This document shows, in pieces, positions 51,216-60,680 of a stretch of 64,000 nt of DNA. The stretch comes from an uncultured Bacteroidales bacterium (GTDB lineage Bacteria; Bacteroidota; Bacteroidia; Bacteroidales; Muribaculaceae). Both the position numbers and the translations under genes were made by a program. The first letter of the stretch is position 1, and each line of letters opens with the position of its first letter. A model generated the notes under the pieces. It saw only the letters and a program-made list of their open reading frames with translations, did no database searches and was not told the DNA's origin. The DNA lies in NCBI GenBank assembly GCA_947644715.1, contig CANSAP010000004.1, positions 36,674-100,673 on the forward strand, given 5' to 3'.

Positions 51216-52204
51216 AACTCTCCTTTATCATTCCACTGTTCAATGGAGCTGAATATATTGAGAAATGCCTGAACAGCATTCTTAATCAGCATCTTACGTT
51301 GCCCTATGAGATTATTGTGGTTAATGACGGGTCTAAGGACAACGGGCCGGCACGAGTAGCTGCTCTTGCGCTGAAACAGGATTGCATTCACCTGATAAAT
51401 CAAGAGAATCAAGGAGTAGGAGCTGCCCGCAACCGCGGATTAGCTGAAGCTTCCGGTGACTACATTTTTTTCGTGGATGCCGACGATGCTTTAATCCAAG
51501 GTGCCACGTCACTAATCCTGAAAAAAGCATTCAGCAAGAATCAGAATCCCGACATAATCGTTTTTGACAGACACTTTGTATTGCCTAAATCAGAACAGGA
51601 GAATTTACCCCCGTTGACCACTAATATTATTTACAGTGGCAATGTAAAGGAGTTCATACTCAGTCATGGCATCAAGGCTTTTGTAACATCATTCATATTC
51701 AAACGCGAAATACTGAAGGGAATTAGCTTCAACAACTTCAGAGTCGGCGAAGACCTGATGTATATGTTAGAAGTGTTTAACAAGGTCGATTCAACCATAA
51801 CGGCATTTGATTCAAAGCTTTACATATATAATGTCAACACGACAAGCGCCGTTCATCGCTCCGGTCGACAAGCCATACGGAATCTGGTTGACAATTACAT
51901 ACAAATCCATTCTGCCATCTCCAAGGGAGCTTTGCTTAAAGACTATTCATCGGCAGAGAGAAAGCGTCTTACAACCTACGACGTAAACTATTTTTGTTTC
52001 GCAAAAATCATGTCGGCACCCTTCTCTCTACGAGAGACTAAACAAATTGCCCAACAATGCAAAGCGGCAAATATGTTTGACTTTGAAGGCTTTAACTCCC
52101 GCTTCTATAATGTTATCCGTTGCATAGCGCGCCATCCGCTACTAATGTGGGGTCTATCACCTATTTACCGACACATATACATTCCCTTTTTCAAAAAAGG
52201 ATAA
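51212..52204 (+). CDS. Family 2 glycosyltransferase
   Basis: A 330-aa GT-A enzyme: KLSFIIPLFNGAEYIEKCLNSIL, EIIVVNDGSKDNGP, YIFFVDADDALI (DxD). It starts within the polymerase stop (ATGA). The C-terminal part is helical, with no membrane segment. It belongs to the same WcaA-type branch as the enzymes at 47088 and 54140, but it is clearly diverged from them. Likely one linkage of the repeat unit. Confidence 0.9.
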   Translation: MKLSFIIPLFNGAEYIEKCLNSILNQHLTLPYEIIVVNDGSKDNGPARVAALALKQDCIHLINQENQGVGAARNRGLAEASGDYIFFVDADDALIQGATSLILKKAFSKNQNPDIIVFDRHFVLPKSEQENLPPLTTNIIYSGNVKEFILSHGIKAFVTSFIFKREILKGISFNNFRVGEDLMYMLEVFNKVDSTITAFDSKLYIYNVNTTSAVHRSGRQAIRNLVDNYIQIHSAISKGALLKDYSSAERKRLTTYDVNYFCFAKIMSAPFSLRETKQIAQQCKAANMFDFEGFNSRFYNVIRCIARHPLLMWGLSPIYRHIYIPFFKKG

Positions 52205-52258
52205 CACGGTCAGGCAGAATAAACGCCATCACCCTCTTCGCAACTAATAGCTTCCCCA

Positions 52259-53158
52259 ATGGCTACTGTTACTATTTTCACCCCCACTTACAATCGGGGG
52301 GCACTCCTCCACAACCTGCACGATAGCCTCTGCCGGCAAACCTCTTTCGACTTTGAATGGCTCATAGTGGATGACGGCTCTACAGACGACACTGAACAGA
52401 TTATAGCGGCCTACCCTGCGCAATCACCATTCCCAATCCGGTACTATAAAAAAAACAATGGCGGCAAACATACGGCCATCAATATGGGGGCTAAATTAGC
52501 CGCCGGCGAACTGTTTTTTATCGTTGACAGCGACGACACACTGACTCCGGATGCAGTTCAGACAATCATCTCTGAATGGACACAACTGAGGGACAAGAAC
52601 CTCTGCGGCATGTCGTTCCAGAGAGGTCACTATAATAATGGGAAATTAGAAAGCTATAAGCAAGCTTTATTCCCTCAGGACCGGCAAATAAGCAATTTCA
52701 TAACGATGAAACATAATCGGGGAACCTCTGCTGACAATGCCGAAGTCTGGACCACTGAATCTATGCGACGATTCCCCTTTACTGAATATCCGGGAGAAAA
52801 ATTCATGAGCGAGGGGATGGTTTGGATACGCATGGCTAAAGAAAAGGACATGTTCTGCTCCAACAAAATCATATACATCTGTGAATACCTGGAAGGGGGA
52901 CTCACAATGCAGGGGAAGAAGCTACGATTTCTCTGCCCGAAAGGGGGAATTGAGGGTTCGCTCGAAACCATGTCCCGCCACTTCAATACAAAAATGAGAA
53001 TCAAGCAAACATTGCTCTACATAGTGTATAGCAAGTTTGACCGACGCAGTGTGAAAGAGATACTCCATTGCCCCTATAAAGCATTGGTAATCCCATGCTT
53101 GCCATTCGGATATGCTCTTTACCGATATTGGAAACATAAGTACTTTGAAAATGAATAA
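52259..53158 (+). CDS. Family 2 glycosyltransferase
   Basis: A 299-aa GT-A enzyme with TVTIFTPTYNRGALLHNLHDSL, WLIVDDGSTDDTEQII, LFFIVDSDDTLTPDAV and a conserved YLEGGLTMQGKKLR stretch. It lies 54 nt after the previous glycosyltransferase, the largest gap in this part. The 3' end overlaps the following gene by 8 nt. It matches the capsule GT2 subgroup that carries a ...EYLEGGLT... block before the C-terminal helices. Confidence 0.9.
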   Translation: MATVTIFTPTYNRGALLHNLHDSLCRQTSFDFEWLIVDDGSTDDTEQIIAAYPAQSPFPIRYYKKNNGGKHTAINMGAKLAAGELFFIVDSDDTLTPDAVQTIISEWTQLRDKNLCGMSFQRGHYNNGKLESYKQALFPQDRQISNFITMKHNRGTSADNAEVWTTESMRRFPFTEYPGEKFMSEGMVWIRMAKEKDMFCSNKIIYICEYLEGGLTMQGKKLRFLCPKGGIEGSLETMSRHFNTKMRIKQTLLYIVYSKFDRRSVKEILHCPYKALVIPCLPFGYALYRYWKHKYFENE

Positions 53159-54149
53159 TCAGAAATTTGAATACAGTGTAGCTATCCGCACACTCGGCAC
53201 CGGTGGCGATAAATACAGACAGGAATTAGAGTCGCTACATCGTCAAACCGTCAAACCTAAACACATATTCATTTTTATTGCGGAAGGCTATGAACGACCT
53301 GATTTCCAAGTAGGCATAGAGGAATACGTCACTGTTCCCAAAGGGCTTGTGCACCAACGGGCTGCTTCACTGCAAGGTGTTGACACCGAATATGTTCTGA
53401 TTCTTGATGATGACATATATTTCCCCGACGACGCAGTTGAAAAACTTTACGACACAATGACTGCCCGAAAGGCCGACTGCATCGCCCCGGAAACATTCAA
53501 CAACGCCGGCATGAGCCTATTTTCAAAATTGGGTTACTACATGGCTAACGGCGTGTTGCCGCGAAGTAACGACCAATGGGCAGTAAAAATCCGGCGCAAC
53601 GGAACATTCTCCTATAACTGTAACCCCACTCAGGGGGGCGTATACCTCACTCAAAGCTTCCCCGGCACCGCATGCCTATGCAAAACACGCGCATTCAGAG
53701 CCATTCATTATGAAGATGAACTATGGATTGACCAATTCCCGGCAGGCACCTTTGGAGAGGATCAGGTTATGTCCTATAAGCTTCACATAAACGGCTACAA
53801 AGTGCTGATGGCGCACGACACCGGCATCTTGCATCTGGATGCCGGAACCAATAATATCCATAACAAAACCTACAAAAAAATCAAGTATCGCGCCCTCTCA
53901 TATTACCTTACCTGGCATCGCACACGCTACAATCTTCGGGGCAATACCACCATTGAAAAGTTGCTCTGTTCGCTTGCTTTCTTTTGGCGCTTTTCCTTAG
54001 GTTCATTCACGCGTATCCTCTTCTCCATCACCAAGCTACACCCGAAACACCTTGTGGCCTTCATCCATGGCACCATCTCAGGTATAGCCTTTGCTCACAG
54101 CAAAGAGTATAAAGCACTCAACAATTTTATTATCAACAAATGCTCCTGA
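53151..54149 (+). CDS. Family 2 glycosyltransferase
   Basis: A 332-aa GT-A type protein: EYSVAIRTLGTGGDKYRQELESL, PKHIFIFIAEGYERP, ADCIAPETFNN and YVLILDDDIYFPDDAV with the DxD. The N-terminal core is more diverged than in its neighbours (it starts VAIRTLG instead of IIPVYN). The track ORF begins at 53112; the ATG at 53151 begins the domain and overlaps the previous stop by 8 nt. It overlaps the next gene by 10 nt. Confidence 0.85.
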   Translation: MNNQKFEYSVAIRTLGTGGDKYRQELESLHRQTVKPKHIFIFIAEGYERPDFQVGIEEYVTVPKGLVHQRAASLQGVDTEYVLILDDDIYFPDDAVEKLYDTMTARKADCIAPETFNNAGMSLFSKLGYYMANGVLPRSNDQWAVKIRRNGTFSYNCNPTQGGVYLTQSFPGTACLCKTRAFRAIHYEDELWIDQFPAGTFGEDQVMSYKLHINGYKVLMAHDTGILHLDAGTNNIHNKTYKKIKYRALSYYLTWHRTRYNLRGNTTIEKLLCSLAFFWRFSLGSFTRILFSITKLHPKHLVAFIHGTISGIAFAHSKEYKALNNFIINKCS

Positions 54150-55174
54150 GTCTGATTCTCCCCGTCTATAATATGGAGGAGTATTTGGCCAAGTGTCTTG
54201 ACTCCATCCTCCGGCAGGGTCTACAGGAAAATGAATATGAGGTTATTCTCGTTAACGACGGATCGACAGACGAATCCCGTTCTATCTGTGAACAATACGC
54301 ATCCCTTCACAAAAACTTTCGCCTCATAAATCAGCAGAACGCCGGCGTGGCTGCAGCACGCAATACCGGTATCGATGCTGCCACAGGCAAGTTTGTGGGA
54401 TTCGTGGACCCTGACGATTACCTCCTCGACAACGGGCTCAACATCGCCTTTCGCAAATATGCTGAACGTGACGACATTGACCTGATTCATTTTTACAGCA
54501 GCTATGACTTTTGGGAAATAAAACCGGTGATAGATGAGCTGGAATACATAGGTACTACCCATAACCTTCTCGCCACGCATAAAGGTGGGTTGCCATCCTT
54601 CTGCTGGATTTACATCTACCGTAAAGACTTCCTCGACAAGCACAACATCCGGTTCAAGCCCTACCGTGTGGGTGAAGACCAACTCTTCATTTCGACCGTC
54701 TTCATTGCCAACGCCCGATACCTCTCCTGCAAAGCGGATATTTACCGATATGTTGTGCGGGAAGCAAGCGCTTCAACCACCCGCCAAAAGGAACATGCAC
54801 GCCAATGCGTCAGCGATTATCTCAACGCCTACCATGACATTATGGCAGCTGTCAGAGAATTTGGAGTAGACAAGGATCCGGACGTACTGCAGGCATGTAT
54901 CAACAGTGTTAATTCAAAAAAAACATTCGGCTACACCCGAATGCTCACAGCCAATTATAGCTACAAAGCCTTCCGCGACGTCCGGCGTTGGAGCCGCAAA
55001 ATAGGTTTCTATCCCATCCTATCGGCAAGCAACAGTGCTAAAGCCCGGATAATCAATTGCCTTGAGAATGCCACTTTGCGCAGTTTTGCTTTATACAAAC
55101 TGGCGAGCTGCCTTTTCAACCACATCATAACTCCATATGTAATGCCCCGACTCCGGGTAAGCCCAAAGAGATAA
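54140..55174 (+). CDS. Family 2 glycosyltransferase
   Basis: A 344-aa GT-A enzyme: LLSLILPVYNMEEYLAKCLDSIL, EVILVNDGSTDESRSI, GKFVGFVDPDDYLLDNG (DxD position as DPD). A C-terminal helical domain follows. It begins 10 nt before the previous stop and ends 11 nt before glf. With four other GT2 and two GT4-type enzymes in this locus, the repeat unit probably has six or more sugars, one of them galactofuranose (see glf). Confidence 0.9.
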   Translation: MLLSLILPVYNMEEYLAKCLDSILRQGLQENEYEVILVNDGSTDESRSICEQYASLHKNFRLINQQNAGVAAARNTGIDAATGKFVGFVDPDDYLLDNGLNIAFRKYAERDDIDLIHFYSSYDFWEIKPVIDELEYIGTTHNLLATHKGGLPSFCWIYIYRKDFLDKHNIRFKPYRVGEDQLFISTVFIANARYLSCKADIYRYVVREASASTTRQKEHARQCVSDYLNAYHDIMAAVREFGVDKDPDVLQACINSVNSKKTFGYTRMLTANYSYKAFRDVRRWSRKIGFYPILSASNSAKARIINCLENATLRSFALYKLASCLFNHIITPYVMPRLRVSPKR

Positions 55175-55185
55175 GTATCCCTCCA

Positions 55186-56337
55186 ATGATGAAAAAATAC
55201 GATTACCTGATAGTTGGCGCAGGACTGTTCGGATGCGTTCTTGCCTATCGCGCAAAGCAAGCCGGCAAACGTTGTCTCGTCATCGACAAACGTCCTCACG
55301 CCGGTGGCAACATTTACTGCGAAACGATTGAAGGTATTAATGTCCACAAATATGGAGCGCATATATTCCACACGTCAAATAAGATGGTCTGGGATTTCGT
55401 CAACTCCATCGTGGAATTCAATCGCTACACTAACAGTCCGATGGCCAACTACCAAGGAAGACTTTACAACCTTCCTTTCAATATGAATACATTCTACCAG
55501 ATGTGGGGAGTAACCACCCCGGCGCAAGCAGAGGCAATTCTGGCAGAACAGCGTATGGACGTGCAGAAACAGATGCATGGCCGCGAACCCCAAAACCTTG
55601 AGGAACAAGCCCGCTTGCTGATTGGCAATGACATTTATGAGAAGCTCATAAAAGGATATACCGAAAAACAGTGGGGGCGAAAATGCTCCAATCTGCCTGC
55701 ATTCATCATCAAGCGACTCCCCGTGCGCATGACCTTCGACAACAACTATTTCAACGACCGCTTTCAGGGAATCCCAATCGGAGGCTATAACAAGCTTATT
55801 GACGGACTGCTGGATGGCATCGACATAAAGTTGAATTGCAACTTCTTCGACGAATACTCCCTGCAGGAAAAACCGGATGATAATAAAATTTGCTGGCACG
55901 AGATAGCCCACAAACTCATATATTCAGGGCCTATCGATGAGTTCTTCGGCTACCGATACGGGGAGCTGCGCTATCGCACCGTGTCGTTTGAAACGACAAT
56001 TGAAGACACCCCTAACTATCAAGGTAATGCCGTCGTGAATTACACTGACCGCGAAATTCCTTTTACACGCATCATCGAACACAAACACTTCGAGATGTTT
56101 GGCAGTGACCTATATAATTGCCCTAAGACAGTAATCAGCCGCGAATACTCCACTGAATGGCAGCCCGGCATGGAACCTTACTATCCTGTGAATGACGCCG
56201 ACAACAATGAACTCGCTGACAAATACCGCCAATTGGCGGCCTTGGAAACTGACATCATTTTTGGAGGCCGATTGGCTGACTACCGCTATTACGACATGGC
56301 GCCGGTGGTTGAACAGGCGCTAAATATTCAGATATGA
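55186..56337 (+). CDS. glf: UDP-galactopyranose mutase
   Basis: A 383-aa flavoenzyme that interconverts UDP-galactopyranose and UDP-galactofuranose. YDYLIVGAGLFGCVLAYRAKQAGKRCLVIDKR is the FAD-binding motif; INVHKYGAHIFHTSNKMVWDFV is the family signature around the active site, and later YTEKQWGRKCSNLP and PYYPVND fit. Galactofuranose is therefore likely in the capsule. Two ATGs stand at the start. It ends overlapping the next glycosyltransferase gene by 4 nt. Confidence 0.95.
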   Translation: MMKKYDYLIVGAGLFGCVLAYRAKQAGKRCLVIDKRPHAGGNIYCETIEGINVHKYGAHIFHTSNKMVWDFVNSIVEFNRYTNSPMANYQGRLYNLPFNMNTFYQMWGVTTPAQAEAILAEQRMDVQKQMHGREPQNLEEQARLLIGNDIYEKLIKGYTEKQWGRKCSNLPAFIIKRLPVRMTFDNNYFNDRFQGIPIGGYNKLIDGLLDGIDIKLNCNFFDEYSLQEKPDDNKICWHEIAHKLIYSGPIDEFFGYRYGELRYRTVSFETTIEDTPNYQGNAVVNYTDREIPFTRIIEHKHFEMFGSDLYNCPKTVISREYSTEWQPGMEPYYPVNDADNNELADKYRQLAALETDIIFGGRLADYRYYDMAPVVEQALNIQI

Positions 56338-57419
56338 AAATTCTCCACGTAATAACATCTCTGCACACCGGAGGTGCGGAGAAACTCATGGTTGATCTGC
56401 TTCCAATCCTGTCTAAGTATGGCAACGAATTGGAACTCGCCATATTCGATGGTCGGAAAACACCTTTCTTCAAGCAATTGTCTGCACAGGGCATACCAAT
56501 ACACGCCCTATCCTCTAATAGTGGAAAAGTTTACAATCCGCTGCACATTTTCAAACTCATCAGACTCATTCGTAAAGGGAAATACGACATCGTGCATACC
56601 CATAACACGGCCCCTCAGCTATTTGCCGCCATCGGCAGTATGCTCTTCGATGCTACCCTCTGCACAACAGAACACAACACCTCCAATCGTCGCCGCTCCT
56701 GGAAATGGTTCGCCCCCTTCGACCGATGGATGTATAACCGCTACGACAAAGTAATCTGCATATCGCAAAAAGCAGAAGAAAACCTCCGTACACATCTTCA
56801 GACAACCGACAATCGCATCCTCACCATCAACAACGGCGTGGACGTAGCTCGATTCACTTCAGCCCACGCATCCCCTGCATTAGAGGCTCTTGCTCCCGAG
56901 AGCAAGAAAATCATTATGGTAGCCGGGTTCCGTTGGGAAAAAGATCAGGACACGGTAATCAAAGCACTCCGGCACATGCCCGACAACTTTCATCTCTTCC
57001 TCGCGGGGGATGGCATACGCAGAAAAGAACTGGAAAACCTCGCTGCCTCTGAGGCGCTTGGCAATCGAGTCCACTTCTTGGGAATACGCTCTGATATTCC
57101 CGAGCTGCTTCACGCCGCAGATTATATCGTTATGTCCTCTCACTTCGAAGGGTTGTCGCTTTCCTCAGTCGAAGGAATGAGCGTAGGCAAACCCTTCATA
57201 GCCTCCGACGTTGACGGGCTTCGTGAAGTGGTCACCGGAGCCGGTGTCCTCTTTCCTCATCAGGATGCGCAATCTCTGGCCAATGCCATTCTTCAGCTCG
57301 ACTCCGACGAAAACAAATATAAATCAATTGCCGACTCGTGTCTGACAAGGGCAAAACAATTCGACATATCGGCCATGGCTGACGCCTACAATGAATGCTA
57401 CAAAACCCTTGAGTTATGA
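56334..57419 (+). CDS. Family 4 glycosyltransferase
   Basis: A 361-aa GT-B enzyme. MKILHVITSLHTGGAEKLMVDLLPIL is the GT4 N-terminus; IIMVAGFRWEKDQDTVI, HFLGIRSDIPELLHAADYIVMSSHFEGLSLSSVEGMSVGKPFIASDV gives the donor-binding E(x7)E region. It is coupled to glf (ATGA). The stop overlaps the start of a short acyltransferase remnant. It would act on the lipid-linked oligosaccharide. Confidence 0.92.
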   Translation: MKILHVITSLHTGGAEKLMVDLLPILSKYGNELELAIFDGRKTPFFKQLSAQGIPIHALSSNSGKVYNPLHIFKLIRLIRKGKYDIVHTHNTAPQLFAAIGSMLFDATLCTTEHNTSNRRRSWKWFAPFDRWMYNRYDKVICISQKAEENLRTHLQTTDNRILTINNGVDVARFTSAHASPALEALAPESKKIIMVAGFRWEKDQDTVIKALRHMPDNFHLFLAGDGIRRKELENLAASEALGNRVHFLGIRSDIPELLHAADYIVMSSHFEGLSLSSVEGMSVGKPFIASDVDGLREVVTGAGVLFPHQDAQSLANAILQLDSDENKYKSIADSCLTRAKQFDISAMADAYNECYKTLEL

Positions 57420-57511
57420 AACAACGCAACGAATACTTTGATTTCATAAGAGGCTTGGCAATAATCGCAGTAATTGAAATTAATAATAACGCTTCAATAT
57501 GTCGAATCTAA
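57416..57511 (+). pseudogene. Truncated acyltransferase-3 N-terminus
   Basis: A 31-codon ORF too short for the track. It starts with ATG overlapping the previous stop (ATGA) and reads KQRNEYFDFIRGLAIIAVIE, the opening of a membrane acyltransferase-3 (R..FDFIRGLAII), then runs out of the family after about 20 residues and stops. It overlaps the start of the next acyltransferase gene. It looks like the remnant of an acyltransferase gene replaced or cut at this spot, but it could also be a leader peptide. Confidence 0.55.
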
Positions 57512-58543
57512 ACCGGATGCAATGGGTGGATGCCATGCGTGGCTTCTCTATGCTAATCGTTGTGTTTGGACACGTCCTGCTCTCAATGGGCATCGGCGGT
57601 TATAACTCTTTCCTAAGCTCCATTCTGCTCACTTTCAGGATGCCTCTCTTCTTCTTTGTGAGCGGATTCTTCTCTTTTCGGGCAATAGAATGGTGGAACA
57701 AAAAGCGCATTGGAGATATTCTTAAACGCAAACTTCAGGCTCAGATTTTGTGCACCGTCCTCTTTCTCGCTGTGTATCAGTATGTTAGAGTTGGGGGGGG
57801 TGAATTTTGAGCATGGATTCGGTGGATATTGGTTCACAATTGTGCTGTTCCAGATGTATATCTGCTACCTCCTTTTGTCTCTTATTTCGCGCCTACTGAA
57901 ACGCAATATCACAGTCCCGGCCATGATTCTGCTATCCGTAATGGGAATCGGCATTCTCGTGATTTACAGTCGTGATTCAAAAATTTGGGAATTCCTGTGT
58001 TGGGAAAACCTGTGCAAATACTTTCAGTTTTTCGCCTTGGGCATCATCTGCTCAAAATACAAAGAGCGAACTTTCAAATTATTAGCCAACAATAAATTTA
58101 CGGCATTCGTAATCATCGGATGGATTGTCTGCATGATGTTATGGTACAACGTCGGATTCCGCCAAACCTCCGGCATGCTATATTCCTTTGTCCATGATAT
58201 TCTCGTAAGATACTTTGCCCTATTCACCGTAATCTCTGTCTTCTATGGATACCGAGATCATTTCTCCGCTACCACCCAGTCAAGCAGAACACTCAGGTTT
58301 ATCGGCCAACGAACTCTGGACATCTACATGATTCATTACTTCCTCCTCCCCAACCTGTCAACACTCTCGAAATGGCTTTCGCCTGACAATCAGATAATCA
58401 TCCAGCTCCTAATAGCCTCGGTTATTACAGCCGCCATCGTCAGCATGTGCTTGCTCATCAGCGCAGTCTTACGAAAAAGCAGCGTACTGGAATCCTGGTT
58501 GTTTGGAGTTAAACCGAAACGCCTCACCACTACCCCCGCATGA
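57499..58543 (+). pseudogene. Membrane acyltransferase-3 gene, frameshifted at a G8 tract (possibly phase-variable)
   Basis: Two ORFs, 57499-57810 (103 aa) and a second frame running to 58543, together make one acyltransferase-3 of about 347 aa. The first part has the family start (RMQWVDAMRGFSMLIVVFGHVLLS, with the RG..H residues) and FFFVSGFFSF; the second has GFGGYWFTIVLFQMYI and later helices (about ten in total). The break is at eight consecutive Gs (57793-57800); removing one restores the frame (reading VRVGGVNFEHGFGGYW). Such enzymes add O-acetyl groups to capsule sugars in the membrane. It is coupled to the next gene by a 4-nt overlap. A sequencing error is the alternative. Confidence 0.8.
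57793..57800 (+). repeat. G8 homopolymer tract in the acyltransferase gene
   Basis: Eight Gs in a row in an AT-moderate gene; with 7 (or 10) Gs the acyltransferase reads through, with 8 it stops 3 codons later. This is the form of a slipped-strand phase-variation tract. Confidence 0.75.
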
Positions 58544-59670
58544 AACCCTGCAAAATCATAAGAGCCTGCACCGTCTCTCAATCCGTGGGATTCTTTGTCG
58601 GCATGATTCCCGATTTCAAGAAAATGGGACTGGATGTCGTCTCCGTTTCATCTGACGGGCCGGAACTGGAACGCGTGCGCAAAGCCGGAGCACGCCCCAT
58701 AGCAGTTGAAATGCAACGACACATTTCTCCGCTAAAAGACTTGAAATCACTCCTGCAACTCATCAAGGTATTCCGGAGAGAGAAGCCTCAGATGGTCCAC
58801 TCCATGACCCCCAAGGCCGGCCTTCTGTGCATGATAGCCGCAAGGATTGCACGCGTACCGGTAAGGCTTCACACCTTCACCGGACTGGTTTTCCCGACAG
58901 CCCACGGATTGCAAAAAAAGATTCTGATGCTCACCGACCGTTTGACCTGCGCCTTCGCCACCCACATTATCCCCGAAGGCGAAGGGGTCAAAAACGACCT
59001 GCTCGCCCATGGTATTACAACGAAGCCGCTGAAAGTGCTCGGACACGGCAACTGCCGAGGCATCGACCTGATGAAATTCGACCGTACCCCCGAAGTGATG
59101 CGCCAAGCCGACCAACTCCGCACCCCCGGCAAATTCACATTCATCTGCATCGGACGCCTCGTGGGCGACAAAGGCATAAACGAACTCGTGGAAGCCTTCA
59201 CCCGGCTCACCCGGCAGTTACCAGACACCCGACTTCTGCTCATCGGCCCTTACGAACCGGAGCTTGACCCAATCAGGCCTGAAACCTCGGCAGCCATAGA
59301 AAGCCACCCGGCCATCGAAGCCGCAGGTCCGCAGAACGATGTGCGCCCCTGGCTGGCAGCCGCCGACTGCGCCATCCTTGCCAGCTACCGTGAAGGCTTC
59401 CCTAACGTAGTGATTGAAGCCGGAGCAATGGGGCTGCCTCAGATAGTTACCGACATCAACGGAGCCAACGAAATAATCATAGAAGGCAAAAATGGCCTCA
59501 TCATTCCCCCGAAAAATGTAGAAGCCCTCTACCAAGCCATGCAGCGCATGGCCACAGACACCCGTCTGCGAGAAACGCTGGCCGCCGACGCCCGCCCGCT
59601 CATAGCCTCCCGCTTCGAGCAATCCTACGTGCGCAACTGCCTCTACGACTTCTACCATCAAATCCTCTGA
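58540..59670 (+). CDS. Family 4 glycosyltransferase
   Basis: A 376-aa GT-B enzyme: GFFVGMIPDFKKMGLDVVSVSSDG near the N-terminus, HTFTGLVFPTAHG, then FICIGRLVGDKGINELVEAF and AADCAILASYREGFPNVVIEAGAMGLPQIVTDINGANEII, the full GT4 donor motif. This resembles the PglA/CapM-type branch that transfers an N-acetylated hexosamine onto a lipid-linked sugar, though the donor is unproven. The gene is visibly more GC-rich than its neighbours, like the housekeeping part of the window. It begins within the acyltransferase stop. Confidence 0.9.
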   Translation: MKPCKIIRACTVSQSVGFFVGMIPDFKKMGLDVVSVSSDGPELERVRKAGARPIAVEMQRHISPLKDLKSLLQLIKVFRREKPQMVHSMTPKAGLLCMIAARIARVPVRLHTFTGLVFPTAHGLQKKILMLTDRLTCAFATHIIPEGEGVKNDLLAHGITTKPLKVLGHGNCRGIDLMKFDRTPEVMRQADQLRTPGKFTFICIGRLVGDKGINELVEAFTRLTRQLPDTRLLLIGPYEPELDPIRPETSAAIESHPAIEAAGPQNDVRPWLAAADCAILASYREGFPNVVIEAGAMGLPQIVTDINGANEIIIEGKNGLIIPPKNVEALYQAMQRMATDTRLRETLAADARPLIASRFEQSYVRNCLYDFYHQIL

Positions 59671-59683
59671 CTCCTCCCAACAA

Positions 59684-60649
59684 ATGAAACAATACTTAGA
59701 AAACATGGACGACGAGATTAGAGACGGACATCTCGTCACCGCAAAAATGAAGCGCATCTGGAACATCCAATTAAACATGGTGATGCGCCTTTTTGAGGTT
59801 TGTAAAAAATACAATCTCCGTATATGGGCCGATGGAGGCACCCTATTAGGGGCTGTGAGACATAAAGGCTTTATACCCTGGGATGACGACATTGACTTGT
59901 CTATGCCCAGAGCCGATTATGACAAACTCGTGGAAGTGGCGCCAAAGGAATTCAAGGCACCCTTCTTTTTCCAAAGTTTCACAACAGATAAATATTATTT
60001 TTGCGGCTTTGCCAAACTGAGATACGATGGCACATGCATGATGGAACGCTTTGAAATGAATCTCCCTGACTGCAAAAAGCATATGGGAATCTTCATAGAT
60101 ATTTTTATTTTGGACAAGGTTCCATCTGAAAACACAAACCTTTATCTTTCTCGAATCACCAATTATTCAAAGCTGATTTACGACTTTGTAAAGCATCGTA
60201 GCGAACTGCATTACCTCTTCCTCCCGCACAGAATTCTTGCATTAATTCAAGAGAGCTTCAAGTTGAAGAGAAAAGCTCTCTGGAGTCGCAAGAAATTATT
60301 TAGTCATTTGGAAGAGTTGCACCGCAATGAGAAAGACCCGAGTGAGCTATATTCTCTTGTGTCATTCGACAACAATCCGAAATTAATCCGGGATAGCTCA
60401 TCCATTGAGTCTACTCTATACTTGCCTTTTGAGACAATAGACATGCCGGTAATGAACGGATACAAAAACATTCTGACCAATTACTACGGCGACTACATGA
60501 CCCCTATCAAAGGAACGCAACTACACTTCACAGGTGTAATTGATCCGGAAAAACCTTACACCTACTATCTCAAACAAATCAGAATAAACTATCTAAGTTT
60601 GCTGCTGACAAGCTGCAAATTAGTATTCAAGACCCTAACGTCAAGATAA
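59684..60649 (+). CDS. LicD-family phosphotransferase
   Basis: A 321-aa protein of the LicD/fukutin nucleotidyltransferase-like fold. NLRIWADGGTLLGAVRHKGFIPWDDDIDLSMPRADYDKL holds both hallmark blocks (DGGTLLGxVR; WDDDID). LicD proteins move a phospho-alcohol (phosphocholine in pathogens) from a CDP carrier onto a glycan. It stands 13 nt after the GT4 gene and is followed by a GNAT protein and a CTP-using fusion enzyme, which suggests the CDP donor is made by the neighbours. The phospho-group transferred is not known; choline genes are absent. Confidence 0.9.
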   Translation: MKQYLENMDDEIRDGHLVTAKMKRIWNIQLNMVMRLFEVCKKYNLRIWADGGTLLGAVRHKGFIPWDDDIDLSMPRADYDKLVEVAPKEFKAPFFFQSFTTDKYYFCGFAKLRYDGTCMMERFEMNLPDCKKHMGIFIDIFILDKVPSENTNLYLSRITNYSKLIYDFVKHRSELHYLFLPHRILALIQESFKLKRKALWSRKKLFSHLEELHRNEKDPSELYSLVSFDNNPKLIRDSSSIESTLYLPFETIDMPVMNGYKNILTNYYGDYMTPIKGTQLHFTGVIDPEKPYTYYLKQIRINYLSLLLTSCKLVFKTLTSR

Positions 60650-60680
60650 TCGTAACCGATGCGGAGAGGATGCGAAAAAT

